Positions 1 through 4,741 of a stretch of 5,212 bases of DNA are shown piece after piece (the stretch's first letter is position 1; each line of letters opens with the position of its first letter). The DNA comes from an uncultured Oscillospiraceae bacterium (GTDB taxonomy: Bacteria; Bacillota; Clostridia; Oscillospirales; Oscillospiraceae). A program made the position numbers and the translations under genes. The stretch lies in NCBI GenBank assembly GCA_900758315.1, contig CAAERF010000245.1:1-5212 (forward strand), read 5' to 3'. Below the pieces are notes generated by a model. That model saw nothing but the letters and a program-made list of their open reading frames with translations, had not been told where the DNA came from and did no database searches.

Positions 1-87
1 ACCCGATGTTTCGGCTCCATAGGGACAAAAAAGCGCCCGGACGGCATAAAGCCATACGAGCGTCATGGAATATATTTTGCTGTTCGC
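1..87. other. Left-edge sequence with no assignable gene
   Basis: Three frames are open across this stretch: plus frame 1 (1-150) and two minus frames, one of them open from 160 to the edge. None has a start with a ribosome binding site inside the window and none is recognised. One may be the end of a plus-strand gene or the start of a minus-strand gene cut by the edge. Together with 88-366 this is a low-gene-content spacer at the boundary of the transporter module. Confidence 0.3.
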
Positions 88-195
88 TTACATGGTATAG
101 TACATACTTCTGACCGCATTGCCCCGCTGCTGGAAACAGGCTTTTTTTAGCTGGTGCAGGTCATGGGCACTGTGAAAAAAGGCAAAAATAGACAC
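88..195 (-). CDS. Possible 35-residue small protein
   Basis: A GTG at 195 lies 9 nt after a perfect AGGAGG (210-205) and opens 35 codons to a TAA at 88-90. The product begins MSIFAFFHSAHDLHQLKKAC and ends SMYYTM. It has a short hydrophobic N-terminus, three His, one Cys and a basic middle (KKACFQQRG); no family is recognised. It lies beyond the terminator at 264-302, so it would need readthrough or a separate promoter, which I do not see. The strong ribosome binding site supports it; the short length and the hairpin over the start argue for caution. Confidence 0.35.
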   Translation of the reverse strand: MSIFAFFHSAHDLHQLKKACFQQRGNAVRSMYYTM

Positions 196-223
196 GGCGG
201 CAATCCTCCTATATGCCGCCGTG
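193..223 (-). promoter_or_regulatory. Perfect hairpin holding a ribosome binding site in its loop
   Basis: CACGGCGGCA (minus 223-214) and TGCCGCCGTG (202-193) form a perfect 10-bp stem. The 11-nt loop contains AGGAGG (210-205), and the GTG start of the 35-codon ORF forms the last 3 bases of the stem. In minus-strand RNA the start would be sequestered, which suggests translational control. A U-rich stretch (UCUAUUUUUG) follows, so a second terminator is the main alternative. Confidence 0.45.
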
Positions 224-263
224 GATTTACACGGTGTTGGGTCGTCGTTGGTTTTGGGAGACG

Positions 264-302
264 AAAAGAAACGGCGGCTCTGAAAATCAAAGCCGCCGCT
301 TC
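264..302 (-). terminator. Rho-independent terminator of the second transporter unit
   Basis: Minus strand: GAAGCGGCGGCT (302-291) pairs with AGCCGCCGTTTC (279-268) as a 12-bp stem with one G-U wobble and an 11-nt loop. TTTT (267-264) follows, so the 3' arm and tail form a T-rich run broken by one C. It is about 65 nt past the permease stop and is the first strong minus-strand terminator after it. The G-U pair forms only in the minus-strand RNA, supporting that orientation. Confidence 0.75.
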
Positions 303-324
303 ATAGGCGCGTGGAAATGTGTCT

Positions 325-344
325 GCTGTACGACAGCTTTTTTT
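325..344 (+). terminator. Possible plus-strand terminator/anti-terminator pair facing the operon
   Basis: Plus strand GCTGT-ACG-ACAGC (325-337) is followed by seven T (338-344), a compact terminator-like hairpin with only 5 bp. The same arm (323-334) can instead pair with 352-363 as a 12-bp stem with two G-U wobbles; those wobbles become A-C mismatches in the minus-strand RNA. This points to a function in plus-strand transcripts, possibly stopping antisense reading into the permease gene. No plus-strand gene is seen, so the role is uncertain. Confidence 0.35.
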
Positions 345-366
345 CTTTGCCGTCGTGCGGCAGAAT

Positions 367-1125
367 TTAATTTTCTATTTTTTTCTTGTGAGAAAAGACA
401 ATCAATCCAACCAAAAACATCACAATAAAGCAAAGTACAAAACTGATACATCCGCCAATGGTGGCCAGCACAGGGGAATCATAATAAGTGGATTTATCCG
501 AAAAAAACATAGACACACGATATGCAAAGCTACCCGGAATGACAAAGCCGCTTTCTGAACCGATGAACAGGCAGGATGCAAAGCCATATATAACCCCTAC
601 TACGCTTGTCACAATAATATTGCGGCTCAGATTGATAACTATTGCCCCCAAACAAGTAGTTATCAAAACGACAACACAAGCTTCAATTCCAAACCCGATT
701 GCCAAATTGAGGAACAGGGAAATACCTCCTCCGATCAACCTATCAGTTCCATTGAGTACCGCTACAAGCAGACCAAAAGCAATAAATAAGATGACTGCAA
801 AGCCTATGCCGATAACGATGCTAACAGCAACTTTCGATAGAAAGAGTTTCTTCTTTGAAAAATCATAGGTAATCCAGTTGATGTAAGTTTTGTTCTTGTA
901 TTCCTGATAAAACAGTGAACCAATTAAAATGAAAATCACCATTGGGAAGAACATGGAAAACTGGTTATTCATAAAGAAAAACAGGTCAGCAAGTGATTTT
1001 GTGCCGTTGTTGAATACTGCTCCTGATCCGCCGGTAAGGATGGGAAGAAGCGACAGCATCAGAAGAAATGCCATAAACCATTCCCGCTTCAACTTGTAAA
1101 ACTCGTTTTTAATCAACATTCCCAT
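367..1125 (-). CDS. ABC-2-type lantibiotic-immunity-like permease (LanE/LanG/BcrB-like)
   Basis: Role: membrane subunit of the pump powered by the ATPase at 1125-1814. It has 252 residues, normal for the family. After the short N-terminus IKNEFYKLKREW come about six hydrophobic segments near 17-32, 57-74, 99-122, 134-158, 166-188 and 220-245. The loop after segment 2 (YQEYKNKTYINWITYDFSKK) is the Glu-containing cytoplasmic coupling loop of these permeases, and the C-terminus HKKKIEN is basic. The start ATG at 1125 has GGAGG (1137-1133) 7 nt upstream; the ATG at 1119 is less well spaced. It is last in the P2 unit, and a terminator follows about 65 nt after the stop. Only one permease accompanies the ATPase, unlike NisFEG-type systems with two, so it may act as a homodimer (inference). 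Confidence 0.92.
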   Translation of the reverse strand: MGMLIKNEFYKLKREWFMAFLLMLSLLPILTGGSGAVFNNGTKSLADLFFFMNNQFSMFFPMVIFILIGSLFYQEYKNKTYINWITYDFSKKKLFLSKVAVSIVIGIGFAVILFIAFGLLVAVLNGTDRLIGGGISLFLNLAIGFGIEACVVVLITTCLGAIVINLSRNIIVTSVVGVIYGFASCLFIGSESGFVIPGSFAYRVSMFFSDKSTYYDSPVLATIGGCISFVLCFIVMFLVGLIVFSHKKKIEN

Positions 1126-1814
1126 TATGCGTCCTCCCTCTGGCCGGAAGTCATAATATCCTCGTACAGTGCTTCCAGTTCTTTTTCGTTATAGTCATTT
1201 TTTACGATCTTGATGATTTTCCCGCCACGAATGAAAATAAGGACATCTGTCACGGCGGCAATCTCCGTCAGATTATGGCTTGATACCAAAATACAGTGTT
1301 GTGGTGATTTTAAGCGTTCTTTCAGAAGCAGTCGGATTTCCTTTATACCCATCGGATCAAGGCCATTGGTAGGTTCGTCCAGCAGCAAATATTGAACATC
1401 GCCTAAAAAGGCGCGGGCAATTCCCAGGCGTTGGCGCATCCCCAAAGAAAGTTGAGAAAACAACTTTTTCCGGGCATCCAGCAAATTTACTTGTTTGAGC
1501 GCCGCTTCAATGTTTGGCCGTTTCAAACCTAAATACTGTGCGTGGAGCTTCAAATTTTCCTCTACGGTGAGCCGAGGGTAAAAAGCCGGGTATTCAATCA
1601 AACTTCCAAAACATCTGCTGGAAACGGGCTGTCCATCCGAGAGGATTTCTCCTGAAAAGGCAGTCAGCCCCAGCATGGACTTAAACAGTGTTGTTTTACC
1701 GGCTCCGTTTGGCCCCAGTACACCATAGATTTTTCCTTGATCTAAAGTCAAGTTGATGTTGGACAGCAATGCGGTATTTCCAACATTCAAATTTACATTT
1801 TTGATTTGCAGCAT
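1125..1814 (-). CDS. Lantibiotic/bacitracin-immunity-type ABC transporter ATP-binding protein (LanF/BcrA-like)
   Basis: Role: ATPase of an exporter that likely removes a membrane-targeting peptide antibiotic. The 229-residue protein has every catalytic motif: Walker A GPNGAGKT (34-41), signature LSLGMRQR (122-129), Walker B LLLDEP with Asp 146 and catalytic Glu 147, D-loop GLD (151-153) and H-loop His 170 in LVSSH. The Q-loop reads SLIEYPAFYPRLT with Glu 74 in place of Gln; this E-loop and the LSLGM signature are established hallmarks of the LanF/BcrA branch. The start is fixed by GGAGG (1825-1821) 6 nt before the ATG. The stop overlaps the permease start by one nucleotide (TAATG), indicating tight coupling. 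The family call is firm; the substrate is not determined. It contrasts clearly with the divergent ATPase encoded at 3760-4668. Confidence 0.95.
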   Translation of the reverse strand: MLQIKNVNLNVGNTALLSNINLTLDQGKIYGVLGPNGAGKTTLFKSMLGLTAFSGEILSDGQPVSSRCFGSLIEYPAFYPRLTVEENLKLHAQYLGLKRPNIEAALKQVNLLDARKKLFSQLSLGMRQRLGIARAFLGDVQYLLLDEPTNGLDPMGIKEIRLLLKERLKSPQHCILVSSHNLTEIAAVTDVLIFIRGGKIIKIVKNDYNEKELEALYEDIMTSGQREDA

Positions 1815-1826
1815 GAAATACCTCCG

Positions 1827-2000
1827 TTATTGAAAAAAGATGAAAAGCAAAAAGGCCACAGCATAAATCAAAAATGAAATACTAATGGGTTTTGATCTCT
1901 GTTTTAGTCCTTTTAGTCCATCGCTCAATACGCCATGCAAGGCCGTGAGCAGGCACACCGCCAAAGCGATGATAGAAACCACGAAAGCTACTTTAACCAT
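1827..2000 (-). CDS. Small two-helix membrane protein, function unknown
   Basis: The 57-residue product starts at the ATG 9 nt after AGGAGG. An in-frame ATG at 2024 lies upstream of that site and overlaps the P2 -10 region, so it is rejected. Seen: a hydrophobic segment at residues 4-25, a short basic polar loop (DGLKGLKQRSKP, 27-38), and a second hydrophobic segment at 39-56 ending FIFFQ. There is no lipobox; the single Cys 16 is in the middle of the first helix. It is the first gene of the P2 unit and ends 12 nt before the ATPase start, so it is co-expressed with that pump. I do not recognise the family. Placement suggests an accessory or immunity subunit of the transporter, or a small regulator of the kinase; both are inferences. 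Confidence 0.8.
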   Translation of the reverse strand: MVKVAFVVSIIALAVCLLTALHGVLSDGLKGLKQRSKPISISFLIYAVAFLLFIFFQ

Positions 2001-2009
2001 TTGTTTATA

Positions 2010-2015
2010 CCTCCT
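2010..2015 (-). promoter_or_regulatory. Ribosome binding site of the small membrane protein
   Basis: A perfect AGGAGG (minus strand 2015-2010) lies 9 nt before the ATG at 2000 and downstream of the in-frame ATG at 2024. It shows that the shorter reading, starting at 2000, is the translated one. Confidence 0.85.
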
Positions 2016-2024
2016 ATGGCTCAT

Positions 2025-2033
2025 ACTTTACCA
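2025..2033 (-). promoter_or_regulatory. P2 extended -10 element for the second transporter unit
   Basis: Minus strand TGGTAAAGT has TG at 2033-2032 and TAAAGT at 2030-2025. TAAAGT matches TATAAT at four of six positions and is helped by the TG extension. It starts 8 nt after the last operator repeat, the same spacing as from the third, weak phased unit to the -10 at P1. TATGAG (2025-2020) is an overlapping alternative. There is no consensus -35, which suits an activator-dependent promoter. Confidence 0.5.
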
Positions 2034-2038
2034 AAGAG

Positions 2039-2078
2039 GTTTAAGATTTGTTTGAGAAAAGTCTAAGGAAAGTCTAAG
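2039..2078 (-). promoter_or_regulatory. P2 operator: four direct repeats with an 11-bp period
   Basis: Minus strand units are CTTAGAC (2078-2072), CTTAGAC (2067-2061), CTCAAAC (2056-2050) and CTTAAAC (2045-2039), each exactly 11 bp from the next. The first two belong to a perfect tandem 11-mer, CCTTAGACTTT (2079-2069 and 2068-2058). One-turn spacing puts all units on the same DNA face, as expected for tandem OmpR-family dimers. The array starts 4 nt after the T-run of the preceding terminator. Recognition by the regulator at 4742-5212 is inferred from the matching repeats at P1. Confidence 0.75.
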
Positions 2079-2082
2079 GATG

Positions 2083-2106
2083 AAAAAAGAGCCGCCGAAG
2101 CAGCCC
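2083..2106 (-). terminator. Rho-independent terminator with C(UUCG)G tetraloop after the kinase gene
   Basis: The minus strand reads stem GGGCTGC (2106-2100), loop TTCG (2099-2096), stem GCGGCTC (2095-2089), then six T (2088-2083). The 7-bp stem contains two G-U wobbles and is closed by the very stable C(UUCG)G loop. It begins one nucleotide past the kinase stop codon. It separates the kinase unit from the second transporter unit, which therefore needs its own promoter. Confidence 0.9.
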
Positions 2107-2107
2107 T

Positions 2108-3010
2108 TTAGGAATTGACAATGGGAAACACGACTTGAATTGCAAAGATACCGTTTTGCAAGGAAGCGACAATTTGCCCGCCCATGCGGGTCACAAGTCT
2201 TTGAGCGATTGCCAATCCCAGCCCGGTTGTCTTTTTTGTTCGTGACTGGTCGGTGGTGTAAAAACGGTCAAACAAATGAGGAATATCTTCTTGCTGAATA
2301 CTGCTCGACGCATTTTTAATGGTTATGACCGTTTGAGCTTCTTCTATCGCTGCGGTGATTTGATAATTTCCCTCCCCGTGAACAAGTGCATTATAAACCA
2401 CATTTGAGAAAATCCGGGTCAAGGCATCTGGATCGCCCCAAATGATAGCTGGTGGATTTGGGATAACGATATAGGGGACACATTTTTTCTGTTCAAAATC
2501 GCCGTAGTATGAGGCGACAACATCCCGAAGTACACTGTGTATATCCGTATTTCTACAATTCAATTTCAGTTCGTCGGCCTCAATCCTTACAAATTCAAAC
2601 AGTTGGTCGAGAAGCAGCTTTACAGCGGAAATTCTTTCTCCCGCAATCGTTGCATATTCTTTTTGCTCCCCTGTTAAATCCTGTTCCTGTAAGAGCTGGA
2701 TATAGCCATTTGCTGTTGCCAGCGGCGTTCGCAAGTCATGTGAAAGACTGGTAATGGTATCTCGGAACAGTGTATCGCTCCGTTCAATTTTCTGCCCCAT
2801 GCTACGATATTTTTTCAGAAGATGATTGATACTTGCAGCCAAATCCTGTATTGTCCCATCCGTTTTTTCCACCATAATTTCGGTTTGCGTATCACGGTCA
2901 ATCAGAAAGTCAATCTGTTTTTTTACTTTCTGAACCAACTTTCGCTGATAAATCAGTTTCAGGGACAAAAACAGGGAAAGCATTGCAAGCAAGATACATA
3001 ACACCATCAT
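2108..3010 (-). CDS. Sensor histidine kinase with one membrane helix and no extracellular sensor domain
   Basis: Role: membrane-bound kinase expected to phosphorylate the response regulator at 4742-5212. In its 300 residues, one hydrophobic helix fills positions 2-20, then a basic, helical cytoplasmic linker (about 21-80). The H-box SLSHDLRTPL has phospho-acceptor His 91. The catalytic domain has N-box NVVYNALVH (Asn 203, Asn 207), F-box LFDRFY (246-251) and G2 box TTGLGLAIA (261-269). The usual G1 DxGxG is replaced by NASSS (233-237), which occurs in a subset of Firmicutes kinases. The start ATG is 7 nt after GGTGAT, a perfect anti-Shine-Dalgarno match overlapping the permease stop; the ATG at 3007 is a second option. 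With almost no residues outside the membrane, signal input probably comes from a partner such as the neighbouring ABC pair, as in BceS-type systems (inference). A terminator follows immediately. Confidence 0.95.
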   Translation of the reverse strand: MMVLCILLAMLSLFLSLKLIYQRKLVQKVKKQIDFLIDRDTQTEIMVEKTDGTIQDLAASINHLLKKYRSMGQKIERSDTLFRDTITSLSHDLRTPLATANGYIQLLQEQDLTGEQKEYATIAGERISAVKLLLDQLFEFVRIEADELKLNCRNTDIHSVLRDVVASYYGDFEQKKCVPYIVIPNPPAIIWGDPDALTRIFSNVVYNALVHGEGNYQITAAIEEAQTVITIKNASSSIQQEDIPHLFDRFYTTDQSRTKKTTGLGLAIAQRLVTRMGGQIVASLQNGIFAIQVVFPIVNS

Positions 3011-3017
3011 GTAGCCA

Positions 3018-3782
3018 TCACCGCCTTTCCAAATTGCGCAAGTCCAACCTTAGAAACAGGGAGAGCGAAATGGCTGTTGGTAAAAACAGATATACTACCA
3101 GTGTCAAACAAATGGGTATTAAATCCTCCCCAAAGGTATTGATCTGCAAGCTATGAGATAGCCCTACAACCCAATACTTGTAGAGCGAATAATCCATATC
3201 CAGTGCTGTACTTATCTTTGTGAGATATAAATACAAAACCCCCAGCATAAAAAATGCGGTAATCGTAACAATGATCCGATGCCGGAGCAGGTAACTTAAC
3301 AAATTGAGAAATGCAGTGTAACCTAAAAAGCACAGGCATTGAAACAAAAGAAAGACTCCGATTGCAGAAAACGAATACTTTATGTCATACCGGGATGCTC
3401 CCATCATCAGAATTGACAAATACGCAACACCAAAGCATACAAACAGAAAAAATAAAACGCCACCCCATGAGGCCAGCAGTTTTCCAAAGAATAGGTGTAC
3501 TCTGCTTGTACCTTTAGAAAGTGTGATACTGTATGTGCCGGTATGAAAATCTTCTGTAAAGTACAGGCACAAAAAGAGCGTCAATGGAAAAATCAGACTG
3601 TAATCTGAAAACAGAAACTCCGTGAACGAAACCAGTGATATAACCGGAAGCATACCATTTACCGAATTGTGATAAAAGGTCAGGGCAAGCGCAAAGACAA
3701 AAAACGCAGCCAATACGAGGCAGGCCCAAAACAGGCGGCTTTTGCGGATACGGAACAACTCACTTTGCATCGTCTGAATCAC
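3018..3782 (-). CDS. ABC-2-type transporter permease (partner of first ATPase)
   Basis: Role: membrane subunit paired with the ATPase at 3760-4668. With the GTG start at 3782 the protein has 254 residues, usual for LanE/LanG/BcrB-like permeases. A short cytoplasmic N-terminus (QSELFRIRKSR) is followed by about six hydrophobic segments near residues 17-37, 57-75, 102-125, 138-162, 167-187 and 222-242. Between segments 2 and 3 lies FTEDFHTGTYSITLSKG, the E-x3-G-T loop of ABC-2 permeases that faces the ATPase. The C-terminus is basic (LDLRNLERR). Its stop is 7 nt before the kinase start, so ATPase, permease and kinase look like one transcript. Overall similarity to lantibiotic-immunity permeases is a family-level judgement; these sequences diverge strongly and the substrate cannot be read from them. 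A start at the ATG at 3770 is possible but lies farther from the RBS. Confidence 0.85.
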   Translation of the reverse strand: MIQTMQSELFRIRKSRLFWACLVLAAFFVFALALTFYHNSVNGMLPVISLVSFTEFLFSDYSLIFPLTLFLCLYFTEDFHTGTYSITLSKGTSRVHLFFGKLLASWGGVLFFLFVCFGVAYLSILMMGASRYDIKYSFSAIGVFLLFQCLCFLGYTAFLNLLSYLLRHRIIVTITAFFMLGVLYLYLTKISTALDMDYSLYKYWVVGLSHSLQINTFGEDLIPICLTLVVYLFLPTAISLSLFLRLDLRNLERR

Positions 3783-4668
3783 TCTTTGCACCTCCTGTCA
3801 TTTTCAAAAGATAGTCGGTCGGCTCCATACCGGCAAGCCAGATTTCTGATACCTCTATCCCGGAATGAACCAGCAGCGTATTGATTTCCCCGGATTGCTC
3901 ATTACAATGAAAAATTCTAATCAGGTCATGACCCAACACTTCAAAATCCGGGAACTGCTGGCTTAAAATCGTAATAGCCCGTTCTAATTGTGGAGTTCTT
4001 ATCTTTATGCACCGCTGGCAGCTCTCTTTCAATTCCCCAGCCGTAAGCTCACAAAGCAGCTTGCCATCTGCCATTACGCCATATTTGGATGCAAGCCGGG
4101 AAAGCAGCGTATAATCCTGTCCAGAGATTAAAAGTGTGGTATGGTTGATTTCATGCAGATAGTTCAGAACAGAAAGCAGGTGTTCACATTCTCCCTTATC
4201 TAGCCCGGAAAAAGGATCGTCCAAAATTATCATATCTGGATTTCCCAAAAGGGCAACAGCCAAATTCACTAAACGCTGGGTCGATAATGGCAATCGCCGT
4301 ACCGCCTTTTTCTCTTTCAGGTTCAAATGCAGTATATCTAAAATATGGATTTCTGTGGTTCCAAAAACGGAAGAAAAATAACGCAGCATATCAGCAGGTG
4401 ACAGAGAGCCGATTGTCACAGGCTTTTGTGGTACAAACCCAATCCGGCGGCGCTCCTTCTGATAGTCTATATTGCCAAATAATTTGAGCGTACCAGCTTG
4501 AGGTCTAAGTGTACCTATAATGGTTTGCAACAGTACAGATTTCCCGGCGTGATGGCCGCCATACAGTGCATAGATTTCTCCGCGTTTTACCTGAAACGCG
4601 ATATTTTTAATTCCGTTTCCATCCGGGAAAACATAGGTCAACCCGGCTGTTTCCAAAGCAGTCTCCAA
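3760..4668 (-). CDS. ABC transporter ATP-binding protein with divergent catalytic motifs and C-terminal extension
   Basis: Role: ATPase subunit of an ABC-2-type exporter or sensor complex, with the permease encoded next. Numbered from the TTG start (302 residues): Walker A GGHHAGKS at 37-44; Q-loop Gln 81 in GFVPQ; LSTQ at 128-131 where LSGGQ is expected; Walker B IILDD ending at Asp 150-151, so Asp stands where the catalytic Glu belongs; D-loop SGLD 154-157; and Gln 184 in ISGQD where the H-loop His is expected. About 90 residues follow the nucleotide-binding domain and end near DYLLKMTGG, as in other ABC-2 ATPases with C-terminal extensions. The start is chosen from RBS spacing and the P1 position; ATG at 4677 (305 aa) or 4725 (321 aa) are alternatives. 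The end overlaps the permease start by 23 nt, so translation is probably coupled. Inference: ATP hydrolysis may be slow or used for signalling. Substrate unknown. Confidence 0.88.
   Translation of the reverse strand: METALETAGLTYVFPDGNGIKNIAFQVKRGEIYALYGGHHAGKSVLLQTIIGTLRPQAGTLKLFGNIDYQKERRRIGFVPQKPVTIGSLSPADMLRYFSSVFGTTEIHILDILHLNLKEKKAVRRLPLSTQRLVNLAVALLGNPDMIILDDPFSGLDKGECEHLLSVLNYLHEINHTTLLISGQDYTLLSRLASKYGVMADGKLLCELTAGELKESCQRCIKIRTPQLERAITILSQQFPDFEVLGHDLIRIFHCNEQSGEINTLLVHSGIEVSEIWLAGMEPTDYLLKMTGGAKSDSDDAK
3791..3796 (-). promoter_or_regulatory. Ribosome binding site inside the ATPase gene, sets the permease start
   Basis: A perfect AGGAGG (minus strand 3796-3791) overlaps the GTG at 3791, so that GTG cannot be used. 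It lies 8 nt before the in-frame GTG at 3782-3780. The site is within the last codons of the upstream ATPase, indicating translational coupling. Confidence 0.75.
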
Positions 4669-4677
4669 AATAATCAT

Positions 4678-4686
4678 CCCCTTTCC
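4678..4686 (-). promoter_or_regulatory. Ribosome binding site deciding the start of the first ABC ATPase
   Basis: Minus strand GGAAAGGGG at 4686-4678 abuts an ATG (4677-4675) with no spacing, but lies 9 nt upstream of an in-frame TTG (4668-4666). The spacing favours the TTG. The upstream ATG at 4725 has only a weak GAG-like match ahead of it. Confidence 0.55.
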
Positions 4687-4690
4687 ATGC

Positions 4691-4705
4691 TGTCTTATTG
4701 TAGCA
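4691..4705 (-). promoter_or_regulatory. P1 extended -10 promoter element for the ABC-kinase unit
   Basis: Minus strand TGCTACAAT has TG at 4705-4704 and TACAAT at 4702-4697, an extended -10 with one mismatch to TATAAT. No good -35 is present at 17-18 bp (ATGAAG/TATGAA), as expected for an activator-dependent promoter whose -35 is replaced by regulator boxes. The predicted transcription start is near 4691. That is downstream of the ATG at 4725, so that ATG would be missing from P1 transcripts. Confidence 0.55.
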
Positions 4706-4721
4706 GACTGGTGTGCAAACT

Positions 4722-4739
4722 TCATAAGATTTCTCTAAG
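4722..4739 (-). promoter_or_regulatory. Operator half-sites of P1 (predicted response-regulator box)
   Basis: On the minus strand CTTAGAG (4739-4733) and CTTATGA (4728-4722) are direct repeats with an 11-bp period, joined by AAAT. The layout of 7-bp repeat plus 4-bp linker is that of PhoB/OmpR-type boxes. A much weaker third unit, TGCACAC, falls in phase at 4717-4711. The repeats start only 3 nt after the response-regulator stop codon. The same repeat family occurs at P2, in the same position relative to the -10 element. Binding by the neighbouring regulator is inferred. Confidence 0.6.
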
Positions 4740-4741
4740 GA

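Noticed and set aside
1..150. Plus-strand open frame of 49 codons ending at TAG 148-150, possible gene end
   Set aside because: It has no recognisable motif, competing frames are open on the opposite strand, and the start is outside the window; it cannot be told from chance.
2..160. Minus-strand open frame of 53 codons running to the left edge
   Set aside because: The only ATG (55-53) has no ribosome binding site and the sequence is not recognised; it may be the frameshifted continuation of the 35-codon ORF, but this cannot be decided.
213..428. Plus-strand ORF of 71 codons across the terminator region
   Set aside because: It is made of inverted repeats and the antisense of the permease 3' end, and its ATG lies in the hairpin arm without a ribosome binding site.
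2001..2024. Upstream ATG start (65-residue version) for the small membrane protein
   Set aside because: The AGGAGG lies between this ATG and the next one, and the ATG overlaps the predicted -10 region.
2509..2754. Plus-strand ORF opposite the kinase gene
   Set aside because: It is a shadow of the kinase coding sequence with no ribosome binding site or domain; the minus frame carries all kinase motifs.
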